Shown piece after piece: positions 49,452 through 58,354 of a DNA stretch of 64,000 nucleotides (position 1 is its first letter; every line of letters begins with the position of its first letter). The translations under genes were made by a program, and so were the position numbers. This stretch comes from Rhizobium sp. SG_E_25_P2 (GTDB taxonomy: Bacteria > Pseudomonadota > Alphaproteobacteria > Rhizobiales > Rhizobiaceae): assembly GCF_029892285.1 (NCBI RefSeq), contig NZ_JARXVM010000010.1, forward strand, positions 1 through 64,000. The letters run 5' to 3'. The notes under the pieces are model-generated. The model was not told the DNA's origin. It ran no database searches and saw only the letters and a program-made list of their open reading frames with translations.

Positions 49452-51050
49452 ATGATTCGTATCCTTGTCTTCATCGCTTTTGTCCTCGCTGTCGGTTACG
49501 GCTTCTCCTGGCTTGCTGATCGTCCCGGAGATCTGTTCATCATCTGGCAGGGCCAGCGCATCGAGATGACGCTGATGACGGCGGCCGTGCTGGTGTCGGT
49601 TCTGATCGCGTCGGTGATGCTGGTGTGGTGGGTGATCCGGGCAATCTGGACCTCACCGCATTCCGTGACGCGCTATTTTCGCGCCCGCAAGCGCGACCGC
49701 GGCTATCAGGCGCTGTCGACGGGTCTGATCGCGGTTGGCTCGGGCGACGCGCCGCTGGCGCGCCGCATGCTCGACCGCACCAAGGGTCTTATCCGCGCCG
49801 ACAGCGAACCGCTCATTCATCTTCTCGAAGCGCAGGCCCTGCTGATCGAAGGCAAGACGGAGGACGCGCGCAAGAAATTCGAGGCCATGGCTGAAGATCC
49901 CGAGACGCGCGAACTTGGACTGCGCGGCCTCTATCTCGAAGCCCAGCGTCTCGGCGCGCATGAGGCGGCGCGTCATTACGCCGAAAAGGCGGTCGAAAAG
50001 GCGCCGCATCTGCCGTGGGCGGCGGAGGCGACGCTGGAATATCGCACTCAGGCCGGCCGCTTCGACGACGCCATCCGGCTGCTGGAAACGCAGCGGGTGC
50101 TGAACGGCATGGACCGCAAGACCCATGACCGGAAGAAAGCCGTGCTGCTTGCCGGCCGGGCGCTATCGCGTCTCGACGGCGATCCCAAGGGCGCGCGGGA
50201 AGATGCGGTGCATGCACTGAAACTGTCGCCGGATCTCGTGGCGGCGAGCCTCGTCGCCGCAAAAGCCTATCTGCGCGAAGACAACCAGCGCAAGGCGCTC
50301 AGTGTGCTCGAACAGGCCTGGAAGCTCACGCCGCATGCGCAGGTGGCCAGCGCCTATGTGGACGCCGGCGGAGGGTCTGCCGCCGACAAGCTCCGCCGGG
50401 CGCAACGCCTGGAAGGCATGCAGTCACATGCTTACGAATCGCTCTACGCCGTCGCCTCTGCCGCGCTCGGCGCGCGTGAATTTGCGTTGGCCCGGGCCAA
50501 GGCGGAAGCAGCGGCGCGGATCGACGACCGCGAAAGCGCCTTCCTGCTGATGGCTGACATCGAGGAAGCTGAAACCGGCGATCAGGGCCGTGTACGGCAT
50601 TGGCTGGCCCAAGCTCTCCGGGCCCCGCGCGATCCGGAATGGGTGGCGGATGGCCAGGCGTCCGATGTCTGGCTGCCATTGTCGCCGGTCAGCGGCAAGC
50701 TTGACGCCTATGAGTGGAAAAGCCTTCAACGCGCCCGGCCTGGCGCCATCGAAGACGGCAACCGCGCCGCCGAAGCCTTCAGCCGCCTGCCGGATCGCAG
50801 CGAGTCCGTAGTCCGGACGCCTGAGCCTGCACCGGTTGCTCCGCCTGAGCCAGTCGTCGTCGCGGCGGCAGAGCCGGCAGCCGCTTCCGTTGCGCCTGTT
50901 TCCCCGCCTCCCGCGCCGGCGCCAGCACAGTCCGCGCCGCGCAAGGCTTCTCAGCCAGCCGAGGAGCCGGTTCAGCCATTCTTCGGGCGTCCGCCTGACG
51001 ATCCCGGCGTGAAGCAACCGAAAGCCGCTGACGGCGCGCGGCTGTTCTGA
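49452..51050 (+). CDS. hemY: HemY-like membrane protein with TPR-type repeats
   Basis: The 532-residue protein has two N-terminal membrane helices (residues 3-20 and 40-62), the HemY_N domain (YFRARKRDRGYQALSTGLIAVGSGD near residue 72), and a helical TPR-like region to about residue 400. A long Pro/Ala-rich tail follows (residues 450-532). It is the HemY of the hemCDXY clusters, not the protoporphyrinogen oxidase of the same name. Its role in heme synthesis is indirect or unknown. The C-terminal tail has low complexity and probably varies between species. Confidence 0.88.
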   Translation: MIRILVFIAFVLAVGYGFSWLADRPGDLFIIWQGQRIEMTLMTAAVLVSVLIASVMLVWWVIRAIWTSPHSVTRYFRARKRDRGYQALSTGLIAVGSGDAPLARRMLDRTKGLIRADSEPLIHLLEAQALLIEGKTEDARKKFEAMAEDPETRELGLRGLYLEAQRLGAHEAARHYAEKAVEKAPHLPWAAEATLEYRTQAGRFDDAIRLLETQRVLNGMDRKTHDRKKAVLLAGRALSRLDGDPKGAREDAVHALKLSPDLVAASLVAAKAYLREDNQRKALSVLEQAWKLTPHAQVASAYVDAGGGSAADKLRRAQRLEGMQSHAYESLYAVASAALGAREFALARAKAEAAARIDDRESAFLLMADIEEAETGDQGRVRHWLAQALRAPRDPEWVADGQASDVWLPLSPVSGKLDAYEWKSLQRARPGAIEDGNRAAEAFSRLPDRSESVVRTPEPAPVAPPEPVVVAAAEPAAASVAPVSPPPAPAPAQSAPRKASQPAEEPVQPFFGRPPDDPGVKQPKAADGARLF

Positions 51051-51069
51051 CCACCCTGGAGTATGCTGG

Positions 51070-51537
51070 ATGTTCGAGAAACTGATGGGGTTCCTCAATG
51101 CGCTGGGCGGCGAGACGCCGAAGGTGGAGCCTGACAGTCCCGCCGTGGCGGTGATCGCGCTGGCGCTTAGCGTCATCCATGCCGATGGCGTGGTCAAAAC
51201 CGCCGAAGAGCAGATGCTCGAAAAAGTGATCCGCGATTATTTCAATCTCAGTGGTCCGGAATTTCGCGACCTGCTTGCCGCCGCCCGCCAGCAGGAAGAG
51301 GAAGCGGTGGACTTCTTCCGCTTCACCTCAAGGATCAACAAGGCGCTGGACGAGCGCCAGAAGCTGGAATTCATCGGCATGCTCTGGCAGATTGTCCATG
51401 CCGATCACGAGCGTAATGAACTTGAGGATCACCTGATCTGGCGGATCGCCGAATTGATCGGCGTGTCCGGCCGCGACAGGGTCACCAAGCGCATGGAGGT
51501 CGAGCGTGGTCTCGACGATCACGAGGAGATGTCCTGA
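51070..51537 (+). CDS. TerB-family protein
   Basis: The 155-residue protein is an all-helical TerB domain (VAVIALALSVIHADGVVKTAEEQMLEKVI near residue 26, and LWQIVHADHERNELEDHLIWRIAELIGV near residue 105). Each half carries an acidic HADG or HADHE motif, consistent with metal binding. Stand-alone TerB proteins are common in alphaproteobacteria and need not confer tellurite resistance. It lies 19 bases after hemY. Confidence 0.88.
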   Translation: MFEKLMGFLNALGGETPKVEPDSPAVAVIALALSVIHADGVVKTAEEQMLEKVIRDYFNLSGPEFRDLLAAARQQEEEAVDFFRFTSRINKALDERQKLEFIGMLWQIVHADHERNELEDHLIWRIAELIGVSGRDRVTKRMEVERGLDDHEEMS

Positions 51538-51541
51538 AGGC

Positions 51542-52291
51542 ATGTTGCGTCAGCCAACCCAGACCAAGAAGGTCGATGACCGCCCGGTTCTGATCGTTTT
51601 GCATCAAGAGCGTTCGACGCCCGGACGCGCCGGACAGATGCTGGAAGCGAAAGGCTACCGGCTCGATATTCGCCGCCCGGCGCTCGGCCAGAAGTTACCC
51701 GACACGTTGCGCAATCACGCCGGGGCCGTGGTGTTCGGCGGTCCTCAAAGCGCCAATGACGATCTCGATTACGTGAAGGCCGAGATCGACTGGATCAAGG
51801 TGCCGCTATCGGAAAACAAGCCCTATCTCGGCATCTGCCTGGGCGCGCAAATGCTGGTCAAGCATCTCGGCGGCAGGGTGGAAAGTCACACGGAGGGCAA
51901 GACGGAGATCGGCTGGTATCCGATTTCCGCCACCGGCGACGGCGCAAAACTGATGGACTGGCCGTCGATGGTTTATCACTTCCATCGCGAAGGTTTCGAC
52001 CTGCCGTCTGGAGCGGTGCGGCTGGCGCAAGGCGACACCTATGAAAACCAGGCCATCCGTTATGGTGAAAACGCCTGGGGTGTGCAGTTTCACGGCGAGT
52101 TGACGCGCATGATGATGCATCGCTGGGTGGTGCATGGCGCGCATCGCTTCGAATTGCCAAACGCCCAGACGGGTGACAAGCATCTCGAAGGCCGCTTCCT
52201 GCATGATCAAGCGCTGAAGATGTGGATGTCGAACATGCTCGATCTGGTCTTCGGTCATCGCCTGATCGGCTCGCAGAGCGCGGGCGGCTGA
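51542..52291 (+). CDS. class I glutamine amidotransferase
   Basis: The 249-residue GMP-synthase-like amidotransferase has the nucleophile in YLGICLGAQML near residue 101, the histidine in GVQFHGEL near residue 184, and HRFELPNAQ nearby. The acceptor that receives ammonia is not evident. It starts four bases after the TerB stop and ends directly against the convergent MFS gene, with no base between the stop codons. Confidence 0.85.
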   Translation: MLRQPTQTKKVDDRPVLIVLHQERSTPGRAGQMLEAKGYRLDIRRPALGQKLPDTLRNHAGAVVFGGPQSANDDLDYVKAEIDWIKVPLSENKPYLGICLGAQMLVKHLGGRVESHTEGKTEIGWYPISATGDGAKLMDWPSMVYHFHREGFDLPSGAVRLAQGDTYENQAIRYGENAWGVQFHGELTRMMMHRWVVHGAHRFELPNAQTGDKHLEGRFLHDQALKMWMSNMLDLVFGHRLIGSQSAGG

Positions 52292-53530
52292 TCAGTCCCG
52301 AACCGGCGCGTCCAGCGTGTCGATCTTGCGCAATTGCGGAAACAGCCAGGCCCAGCCGACCGACACCATAAGTGCGCCGACGCCGCCGATCACCACGGCC
52401 GGCACGGCGCCGAAGCCCCAGGCCATGACGCCGGCGCGGGCTTCGCCCAATTCGTTGGAAGCGCCGATGAACACCGAATTGACGGCGTTGACGCGGCCGC
52501 GCACCTCGTCCGGGGTCCACAGCGCCAGAAGCGTTTCGCGCACATAGACCGAGATCATGTCGCCCGCGCCCATGACCACCAGCGCCGCAATCGACAGCCA
52601 TGCGGTCTGAGACAGGCCGAACACCAGCGTTCCCAGGCCAAACACCGCAACCCCGATGAACATGGTGACCCCGGCGCTCTTCTTGATGGGGAAGCTCGCG
52701 AGATAGATCGCCATGACGATCGCGCCGATGCCCGGGGCTGCGCGCAGGAGGCCGAGGCCGAACGGGCCGAGAACGAGAATGTCGGAGGCGAAGACCGGCA
52801 TCAGCGCCACCGCGCCGCCGAGCAGTACGACGAAGAGATCGAGCGAGATCGCGCCCAGAACCACCTTTTCATGGCGGATGAAGCCGAAGCCGGCGACGAT
52901 ATAGGCCCAGCTCTTGTCCTCAGAAACCGTCTTCTGGCTGGGCTTGGGCACGAGAAAGATCATGATCGCGCCGGCCGCCATGAAGACGAAGGCGACGCTG
53001 TAGGCGATGACGGGGCCTATGCCGTAGAGCAGGCCGCCTGCCATCGGGCCGACGATCGACGCGGTCTGCCAGGACGAGGCGTTCCAGGCAAATGAGTTGG
53101 CCAGATCCTTTTCCGGAACCAGGTTCGGGGCGAGCGATTGCACCGCCGGGCCCATGAAGGCGCGTTCGATGCCGAAGATGGTGAGGATGGCGAAGACCAG
53201 AGCCGGCGCGAAGGCGTCGGCGACCGTGAGCGCGAGCAACGCTGCGGCGCAGGCGGCGCTGATCGCCAGGCAGATCGCCACGATGGCGCGTCGGTTGTAG
53301 CGGTCGGCGACCGAGCCGGTGACCAGGATCAGCAGAAGCGAGGGTAGAAACTGCACCAGCCCGATCAGTCCGAGAAACAGCGTGCTCTTGGTGACCTCAT
53401 ACATCTGCCAGCCAACGGCCACGGAAATGATCTGGATGGCGAAGGCGGCGAGGAAACGGGCGAAAAAGAACAGGGTGTAGGACCGATGCCGGAAGGCGGC
53501 AAAGCGGTCTTCCGCTGCGGCAAGTGACAT
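52292..53530 (-). CDS. MFS transporter, EntS-like
   Basis: The 412-residue protein has about twelve membrane helices. The family segment GLIQFLPSLLLILVTGSVADRYNRRAIV near residue 47 contains the MFS loop 2-3 motif. It resembles EntS-type exporters, but the substrate is unknown. The start at 53530 has GAGGA about ten bases upstream. It is convergent with the amidotransferase. Confidence 0.87.
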   Translation of the reverse strand: MSLAAAEDRFAAFRHRSYTLFFFARFLAAFAIQIISVAVGWQMYEVTKSTLFLGLIGLVQFLPSLLLILVTGSVADRYNRRAIVAICLAISAACAAALLALTVADAFAPALVFAILTIFGIERAFMGPAVQSLAPNLVPEKDLANSFAWNASSWQTASIVGPMAGGLLYGIGPVIAYSVAFVFMAAGAIMIFLVPKPSQKTVSEDKSWAYIVAGFGFIRHEKVVLGAISLDLFVVLLGGAVALMPVFASDILVLGPFGLGLLRAAPGIGAIVMAIYLASFPIKKSAGVTMFIGVAVFGLGTLVFGLSQTAWLSIAALVVMGAGDMISVYVRETLLALWTPDEVRGRVNAVNSVFIGASNELGEARAGVMAWGFGAVPAVVIGGVGALMVSVGWAWLFPQLRKIDTLDAPVRD

Positions 53531-53664
53531 TGGGAATATTTCCTCGATTGATCCGGCCTCTGAAATGCGGGCCATTAAGCATGAAAGAGGCGGCGCGCAA
53601 GCTCGCCCTTGCCCGATAAAGACCGGTTCATTACATGTCTGTCAACGTTTAATCGGAGCAGACC

Positions 53665-53961
53665 ATGCTGGCCATTCTCAATACGATCCTGTTCGCGCTG
53701 AACCTCTATATCTGGATCCTCATCGCCTCGGCGATCTTCTCCTGGCTCTATGCCTTCAACGTCATCAATTCGCGCAACCAGTTCGTCGGCATGATTGGGC
53801 AGGCGCTGTCCGCCTTGACCGAGCCGGTGCTGCGACCCATCCGCCGCTTCATGCCCAATCTCGGCGGCGTCGACATTTCGCCGATCGTGGTCTTCATCCT
53901 GATCTACTTCCTGCAGCAGGTCATCATCCTCTATCTCTATCCGATGGCGGCCGGTTACTAA
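53665..53961 (+). CDS. YggT-family membrane protein
   Basis: The 98-residue protein has two YggT membrane segments (residues 5-28 and 70-92) and the conserved [14 protein letters not shown] and [25 protein letters not shown] segments. Members affect cell division or osmotic tolerance in other bacteria. The YggU-like gene follows with no gap. Confidence 0.9.
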   Translation: MLAILNTILFALNLYIWILIASAIFSWLYAFNVINSRNQFVGMIGQALSALTEPVLRPIRRFMPNLGGVDISPIVVFILIYFLQQVIILYLYPMAAGY

Positions 53962-54252
53962 GTGGCGCCTGCGCCTTTTCTGCGTCTCGCCGTGCGGCTG
54001 ACGCCAAACGGCGGGCGCGACGTTGTCGAAGGCTTCGAGACAGATGCGGCTGGCGAACGCTGGCTCAAGGCGCGCGTGCGCGCCGTCCCCGAAGACGGCA
54101 AGGCCAACAAGGCGCTGATCGAGCTTCTGGCCAAGACTCTCAAACTGCCGAAATCGGCGATATCCTTCATATCAGGCGAAACATCGCGCAAAAAAATCCT
54201 CCGGATCGACGCCGACCCGGAGGATGTGATGACGAAACTCGGCAGCTCCTGA
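53962..54252 (+). CDS. YggU/DUF167 family protein
   Basis: The 96-residue protein starts at a GTG immediately after the yggT-like stop. It has the DUF167 pattern: RLTPNGGRDVVEGF near residue 13, VRAVPEDGKANKALIELLAKTL near residue 38 and SFISGETSRKK near residue 70. Function is unknown. YggT-YggU pairing is conserved across proteobacteria. Confidence 0.9.
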   Translation: MAPAPFLRLAVRLTPNGGRDVVEGFETDAAGERWLKARVRAVPEDGKANKALIELLAKTLKLPKSAISFISGETSRKKILRIDADPEDVMTKLGSS

Positions 54253-54255
54253 GGC

Positions 54256-54795
54256 TTACTTGGCCTTTTCGGCCTTGGCGCGCTCGATGGCTTCAACGAT
54301 CAGTTCCTTGGCGCGGGCAGCGCCTTCCCAACCGAACAGCTTGACCCATTTGCCGGGCTCGAGATCCTTGTAGTGCTGGAAGAAGTGCTCGATCTGCTTG
54401 ACGGAGATTTCCGGCAGGTCAGTGTATTCGTGCACCTTTTCATAGCGCAGCGTCAGCTTGGGCGAGGGGACGGCGATGATCTTCTCGTCCTTGCCGGAAT
54501 TGTCTTCCATCATCAGCACGCCGATCGGGCGGACATTGATGACACAACCCGGCACCAGCGGACGGGTCGAGGCGATAAGCACGTCGATCGGGTCGCCGTC
54601 TTCCGACAGCGTGTGCGGCACGAAGCCGTAATTGCCCGGATAGGTCATCGGCGTGTAGAGGAAGCGGTCGACCACCAGCGTTCCGGCCTCCTTATCCATC
54701 TCATACTTGATCGGATGACCGCCGACTGGCACTTCCACGATCACATTGATGTCTTCGGGGGGATTGTTGCCGATGGATACTGCGTCGATGCGCAT
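54256..54795 (-). CDS. ppa: inorganic pyrophosphatase (family I)
   Basis: The 179-residue enzyme hydrolyses pyrophosphate. It has the metal-binding signature [12 protein letters not shown] near residue 65, with the three aspartates, and [11 protein letters not shown] near residue 52. The stop is three bases from the convergent DUF167 stop. The start at 54795 ([13 protein letters not shown]) is the conserved one. Confidence 0.96.
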   Translation of the reverse strand: MRIDAVSIGNNPPEDINVIVEVPVGGHPIKYEMDKEAGTLVVDRFLYTPMTYPGNYGFVPHTLSEDGDPIDVLIASTRPLVPGCVINVRPIGVLMMEDNSGKDEKIIAVPSPKLTLRYEKVHEYTDLPEISVKQIEHFFQHYKDLEPGKWVKLFGWEGAARAKELIVEAIERAKAEKAK

Positions 54796-54971
54796 AAGTG
54801 CCTCCGCTGTGTGAAAAATTCCGCATTGCGATAGACGAAAAACCGGGGGAAGACAACAAGACCATTGGACAAAAGCGTCTATGCTTTTCGCTCTGGCGCC
54901 GCCTGTTGCATGATGTACCATGGGCGGGCGCCGATTGCTCAACGGGGAATGACTGCAAACGGGAGAAGATG

Positions 54972-55610
54972 ATGAGGATGGGTTCCACAGGCAAGATGTA
55001 TCGGCTCATCTGTGCGTTCCTGATCGGGCTTCTGGCAGGGCCGGCGCTTGGGCAGGAAAGCGTCTATACCGATCTCGACCTCGACGCCTGCACATCCATC
55101 AATCCGTCGTCCGAGGACGAACCTGGCGGCTTCGCCTCGCTGCGTTGCAAGGGATTGGGAGGTCTTCCGGTCTATTTCAAGGAGTTCGACCTGCGTCAGA
55201 GCGCCTATTTCGGATCTGTCTCGCCACGGATAATCGACGAGGCGGGGGAGACGTTCTCAACCTTCAACCATATCGGCAACAAGGTCGAATGGCGGCTCGG
55301 CGCTGACGGACGTCCCTATGCCGCCATCCTACGCTGGTTCATCGAAAACAGCGATCCCGGCACGGGCATGCCCGACAAGGCCTTCTGGGGTCAGGTTCTG
55401 GTCGTGTCGAAAGTCGCCGCCGATCAGGACGGCATGGGCTGTGTGGCGGGCTATGTCGATGCGCTCGCCAATCCGGAGCCAAATCTTCTGGCGCGCCAGG
55501 TGGCCGATGACGTTGCTCGCGGTTTTAGCTGCGGCGTCGATCGAGCGACCTATCACGGAGAGCGTGGCGAAAAGGCCGGTGAGCCGTCCTACAGCTTTCC
55601 AACGCCCTGA
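54972..55610 (+). CDS. secreted protein of unknown function
   Basis: The 212-residue protein has a signal peptide (cleavage near ALG-QES, residue 28). The mature domain opens [21 protein letters not shown] and has four cysteines (DACTS, LRCKG, MGCVAG, FSCGV), probably two disulfides. Proteins with this opening are found in Hyphomicrobiales but have no known function. ATGs at 54969 and 54978 are alternative starts. It is divergent from ppa. Confidence 0.78.
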   Translation: MRMGSTGKMYRLICAFLIGLLAGPALGQESVYTDLDLDACTSINPSSEDEPGGFASLRCKGLGGLPVYFKEFDLRQSAYFGSVSPRIIDEAGETFSTFNHIGNKVEWRLGADGRPYAAILRWFIENSDPGTGMPDKAFWGQVLVVSKVAADQDGMGCVAGYVDALANPEPNLLARQVADDVARGFSCGVDRATYHGERGEKAGEPSYSFPTP

Positions 55611-55629
55611 TTGTTCACGGCGAGTGAAT

Positions 55630-56139
55630 TCAATTCGGCCAGATGAAGCCCAGCTTCCTGAGCGCGGCGTCGCCAAAATCTTCCATGCCCTCGGCGACGT
55701 CGAGGCCGCCGCTGGCGCGGAAGAAGGTGACCGCGTGCTCGCTGTCCTCAAGGCACCAGGCGGCAAGTCCGCGCATGCCCAGACCCTTCAGTATCGCCCT
55801 GGCCTCGCGGAACATATAACTGCCCAGGCCCGTTCCCTGGAATTCCGGCAGGATGTAGAGTTCATAGATCTCGCCGTCCTGCTTCAGCGCGGGCGCCCTG
55901 TTGACGCCAATCGTCGTATAGCCGGCGATGGTTCCGCCGATGTCGAGCAAAAGCAGCGTCGACGGGCCTTGCGCGGCGCGGCGCCACCAGTCTTCCTTAC
56001 GGCGTTCGAGCATCTGCAGCAGCGCCCGGTGAGGAATGAGACCGCTATAGGCGTGCATCCAGGATTGCCGATGGGTCTCGGCCACGGCGCGCGCATCGGA
56101 AGCATCCGCCCGCCGCAATTCGATCGACAACGTCTTCAT
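55630..56139 (-). CDS. GNAT-family acetyltransferase
   Basis: The 169-residue protein has the GNAT fold with the acetyl-CoA loop LPEFQGTGLGSYMF near residue 98 and an N-terminal RRADASDARAVAETHRQSWMHAYSGLIP segment near residue 8. That segment is typical of stand-alone GNAT enzymes of unknown substrate. A perfect CtrA box lies 85 bases upstream. It is convergent with the preceding secreted protein. Confidence 0.87.
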   Translation of the reverse strand: MKTLSIELRRADASDARAVAETHRQSWMHAYSGLIPHRALLQMLERRKEDWWRRAAQGPSTLLLLDIGGTIAGYTTIGVNRAPALKQDGEIYELYILPEFQGTGLGSYMFREARAILKGLGMRGLAAWCLEDSEHAVTFFRASGGLDVAEGMEDFGDAALRKLGFIWPN

Positions 56140-56223
56140 AACGCTACACCCATATGCCGGCCCCGGATCATCCGGACCTACTCCAAATACCACCCGCGCG
56201 CCCAGCGACGCAGAGCGTGAAAG

Positions 56224-56238
56224 TTAACGCGGAATTAA
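56224..56238 (-). promoter_or_regulatory. CtrA binding site
   Basis: TTAA at 56224-56227 and 56235-56238 are separated by exactly 7 bases; the minus strand reads TTAA-TTCCGCG-TTAAC. It is upstream of the GNAT gene and downstream of the typA terminator. Confidence 0.6.
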
Positions 56239-56278
56239 GCTGCGCCGCAAGTCGTGTTTGGTCGTTGCCCATAGAAAA

Positions 56279-56304
56279 GCCCGGCCGCTTGGAAGCGGCC
56301 GGGC
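56279..56304 (-). terminator. intrinsic terminator of typA
   Basis: Perfect 12-bp GC-rich arms lie at 56279-56290 and 56293-56304. On the minus strand they are followed by TTTTCTATGG. The stem starts 29 bases past the typA stop. Confidence 0.9.
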
Positions 56305-56332
56305 CAAATGGTTAATGCGGAACGCCCGTATA

Positions 56333-58159
56333 TCAGGCAGCGCCGATGCTTTTCGCCATGCGCTTGCGGTCATTGGCGTCGAGATACATCTTGCGAAGGC
56401 GGATCGACTTCGGAGTGACTTCCATCAGTTCGTCGTCCTGGATCCAGGACAGAGCGCGGTCGAGCGTCATGCGGATCGGCGGGGTCAGCTTGACGGCCTC
56501 ATCCTTGCCGGCGGCGCGGATGTTGGTCAGCTGCTTGCCCTTGAGGACGTTGACTTCGAGATCGTTGTCACGGGTGTGGATGCCGATGATCATACCGGCA
56601 TAGACCTTTTCACCCGGCTCGATGATCATCGGGCCGCGATCTTCGAGGTTGAACATGGCGTAGGCCACGGCTTCGCCGGAACCATTCGACAACAGGACGC
56701 CGTTGATGCGGCCGGCGATCTGGCCCTTATAGGGCTGATAGTCGTGGAACAGCCGGTTCATGATCGCGGTGCCGCGTGTGTCGGTCAGCAGTTCCGACTG
56801 GTAGCCGATCAGGCCGCGGGTCGGGGCCAGGAACTTCAGACGAATACGATTGCCGCCCGAAGGACGCAGTTCGGTCATTTCGGCCTTGCGCTCGGACATT
56901 TTCTGCACAACGACGCCGGAATGTTCTTCATCGACGTCGATGACGACTTCTTCGATCGGCTCGAGAAGCGCGCCGCTCTCATCCTTGTGCATGACGACGC
57001 GCGGACGCGACACGGCAAGTTCGAAGCCTTCGCGGCGCATGGTTTCGATGAGCACGGCCAGCTGAAGTTCGCCGCGGCCGGACACGAAGAACGAATCCTT
57101 GCCTTCGGCTTCTTCGATCTTCAGCGCGACATTGCCTTCCGCTTCCTTGAACAGGCGGTCGCGGATGACGCGGCTGGTGACCTTGTCGCCTTCGGTGCCG
57201 GCGAGCGGGCTGTCATTGACGATGAAGGACATGGTGACGGTCGGCGGATCGATCGGCTGGGCGGTCAGCGCTTCGGTGACCGAGGGGTCGCAGAAGGTGT
57301 CGGCGACGGTGCCCTTGGAGAGGCCGGCGATGGCGACGATGTCGCCCGCATGGGCTTCGTCCAGCGTCGTGCGCTCAATGCCGCGGAAGGCCAGGATCTT
57401 GGTGATGCGGCCGGTTTCGATGGTCTTGCCGTCCTGGCCGAGAACCTTCACCGCCTGGTTCGGCTTGATCGAGCCGGAATGGATGCGGCCGGTGATGATG
57501 CGGCCCAAGAAGGGGTTGGCTTCGAGAATGGTGCCGATCATGCGGAAGGCGCCATCTTCATCGCCGACGCTGGGCTCGGGGACGTGCTTGAGCACGAGAT
57601 CGAGCAGCGGCGCCAGACCGTCTTCCTTCGGGCCTTCCGGATTGACGTTCATCCAGCCATCGCGGCCGGAACCGTAAAGGATCGGGAAGTCGAGCTGTTC
57701 GTCGGTGGCGTCGAGATTGGCGAACAGGTCGAAGACTTCGTTGATGACTTCCTCATGGCGGCCATCGGGACGGTCGATCTTGTTGATCGCCACGATCGGG
57801 CGAAGGCCGACCTTCAGCGCCTTGGAGACCACGAATTTGGTCTGCGGCATCGGACCTTCCGAGGAGTCGACCAGAACGATGGCGCCGTCCACCATCGACA
57901 GGATGCGTTCGACTTCGCCGCCGAAGTCGGCGTGGCCTGGGGTGTCGACGATGTTGATGCGCACGCCCTTCCACTCGATCGACGTGGCCTTGGCGAGAAT
58001 GGTGATGCCGCGCTCTTTTTCGAGATCGTTGGAGTCCATCATGCGCTCGACCGTGCGCTGGTTGTCGCGGAACGAGCCGGACTGCTTCAGAAGTTCGTCG
58101 ACAAGCGTCGTCTTCCCATGGTCAACGTGTGCGATAATCGCGATATTACGCATTTTCAT
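56333..58159 (-). CDS. typA: ribosome-associated GTPase TypA/BipA
   Basis: The 608-residue translational GTPase has G1 HVDHGKTTLVDELL near residue 14, G3 DTPGHADFGGEVER near residue 73 and G4 NKIDRP near residue 128, then EF-G-like domains and the BipA-specific C-terminus. It acts in ribosome assembly and stress or cold adaptation. The gene is monocistronic, with its own terminator. Confidence 0.97.
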   Translation of the reverse strand: MKMRNIAIIAHVDHGKTTLVDELLKQSGSFRDNQRTVERMMDSNDLEKERGITILAKATSIEWKGVRINIVDTPGHADFGGEVERILSMVDGAIVLVDSSEGPMPQTKFVVSKALKVGLRPIVAINKIDRPDGRHEEVINEVFDLFANLDATDEQLDFPILYGSGRDGWMNVNPEGPKEDGLAPLLDLVLKHVPEPSVGDEDGAFRMIGTILEANPFLGRIITGRIHSGSIKPNQAVKVLGQDGKTIETGRITKILAFRGIERTTLDEAHAGDIVAIAGLSKGTVADTFCDPSVTEALTAQPIDPPTVTMSFIVNDSPLAGTEGDKVTSRVIRDRLFKEAEGNVALKIEEAEGKDSFFVSGRGELQLAVLIETMRREGFELAVSRPRVVMHKDESGALLEPIEEVVIDVDEEHSGVVVQKMSERKAEMTELRPSGGNRIRLKFLAPTRGLIGYQSELLTDTRGTAIMNRLFHDYQPYKGQIAGRINGVLLSNGSGEAVAYAMFNLEDRGPMIIEPGEKVYAGMIIGIHTRDNDLEVNVLKGKQLTNIRAAGKDEAVKLTPPIRMTLDRALSWIQDDELMEVTPKSIRLRKMYLDANDRKRMAKSIGAA

Positions 58160-58307
58160 GATGTGGATCTCTGAGTTCGGGGGCGCGGCAAAGGAAGCGG
58201 CGCCAATTGTTTGGCGGCCTCATACCCTTTTTTTTGCAAATGCGAAAGGGGGAGGCTTGATAAAGTCTAAACGCGGTGAATCCCGCCGCTTCCTCAACAA
58301 CAACGAG

Positions 58308-58332
58308 GCTCCCCGCGCGGGACGCGGAGAGC
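58308..58332 (-). terminator. probable terminator of the phoD-like gene
   Basis: Arms of 10 bp (nine Watson-Crick pairs and one G-U) lie at 58308-58317 and 58323-58332 with a 5-base loop. On the minus strand the following bases are T-rich. It lies 22 bases past the stop. Confidence 0.65.
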
Positions 58333-58354
58333 CGGCGATATCCAGGCGCAGATC

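Noticed and set aside
51070-51537. TerB protein as part of a tellurite resistance or phage-defence cluster
   Set aside because: No TerC, TerD or other stress-cluster genes are nearby; it follows hemY as in ordinary alphaproteobacterial chromosomes.
56258-58174. A 638-codon plus-strand open frame opposite typA
   Set aside because: It is the antisense image of a well-conserved GTPase gene with no own ribosome site or recognisable domain.
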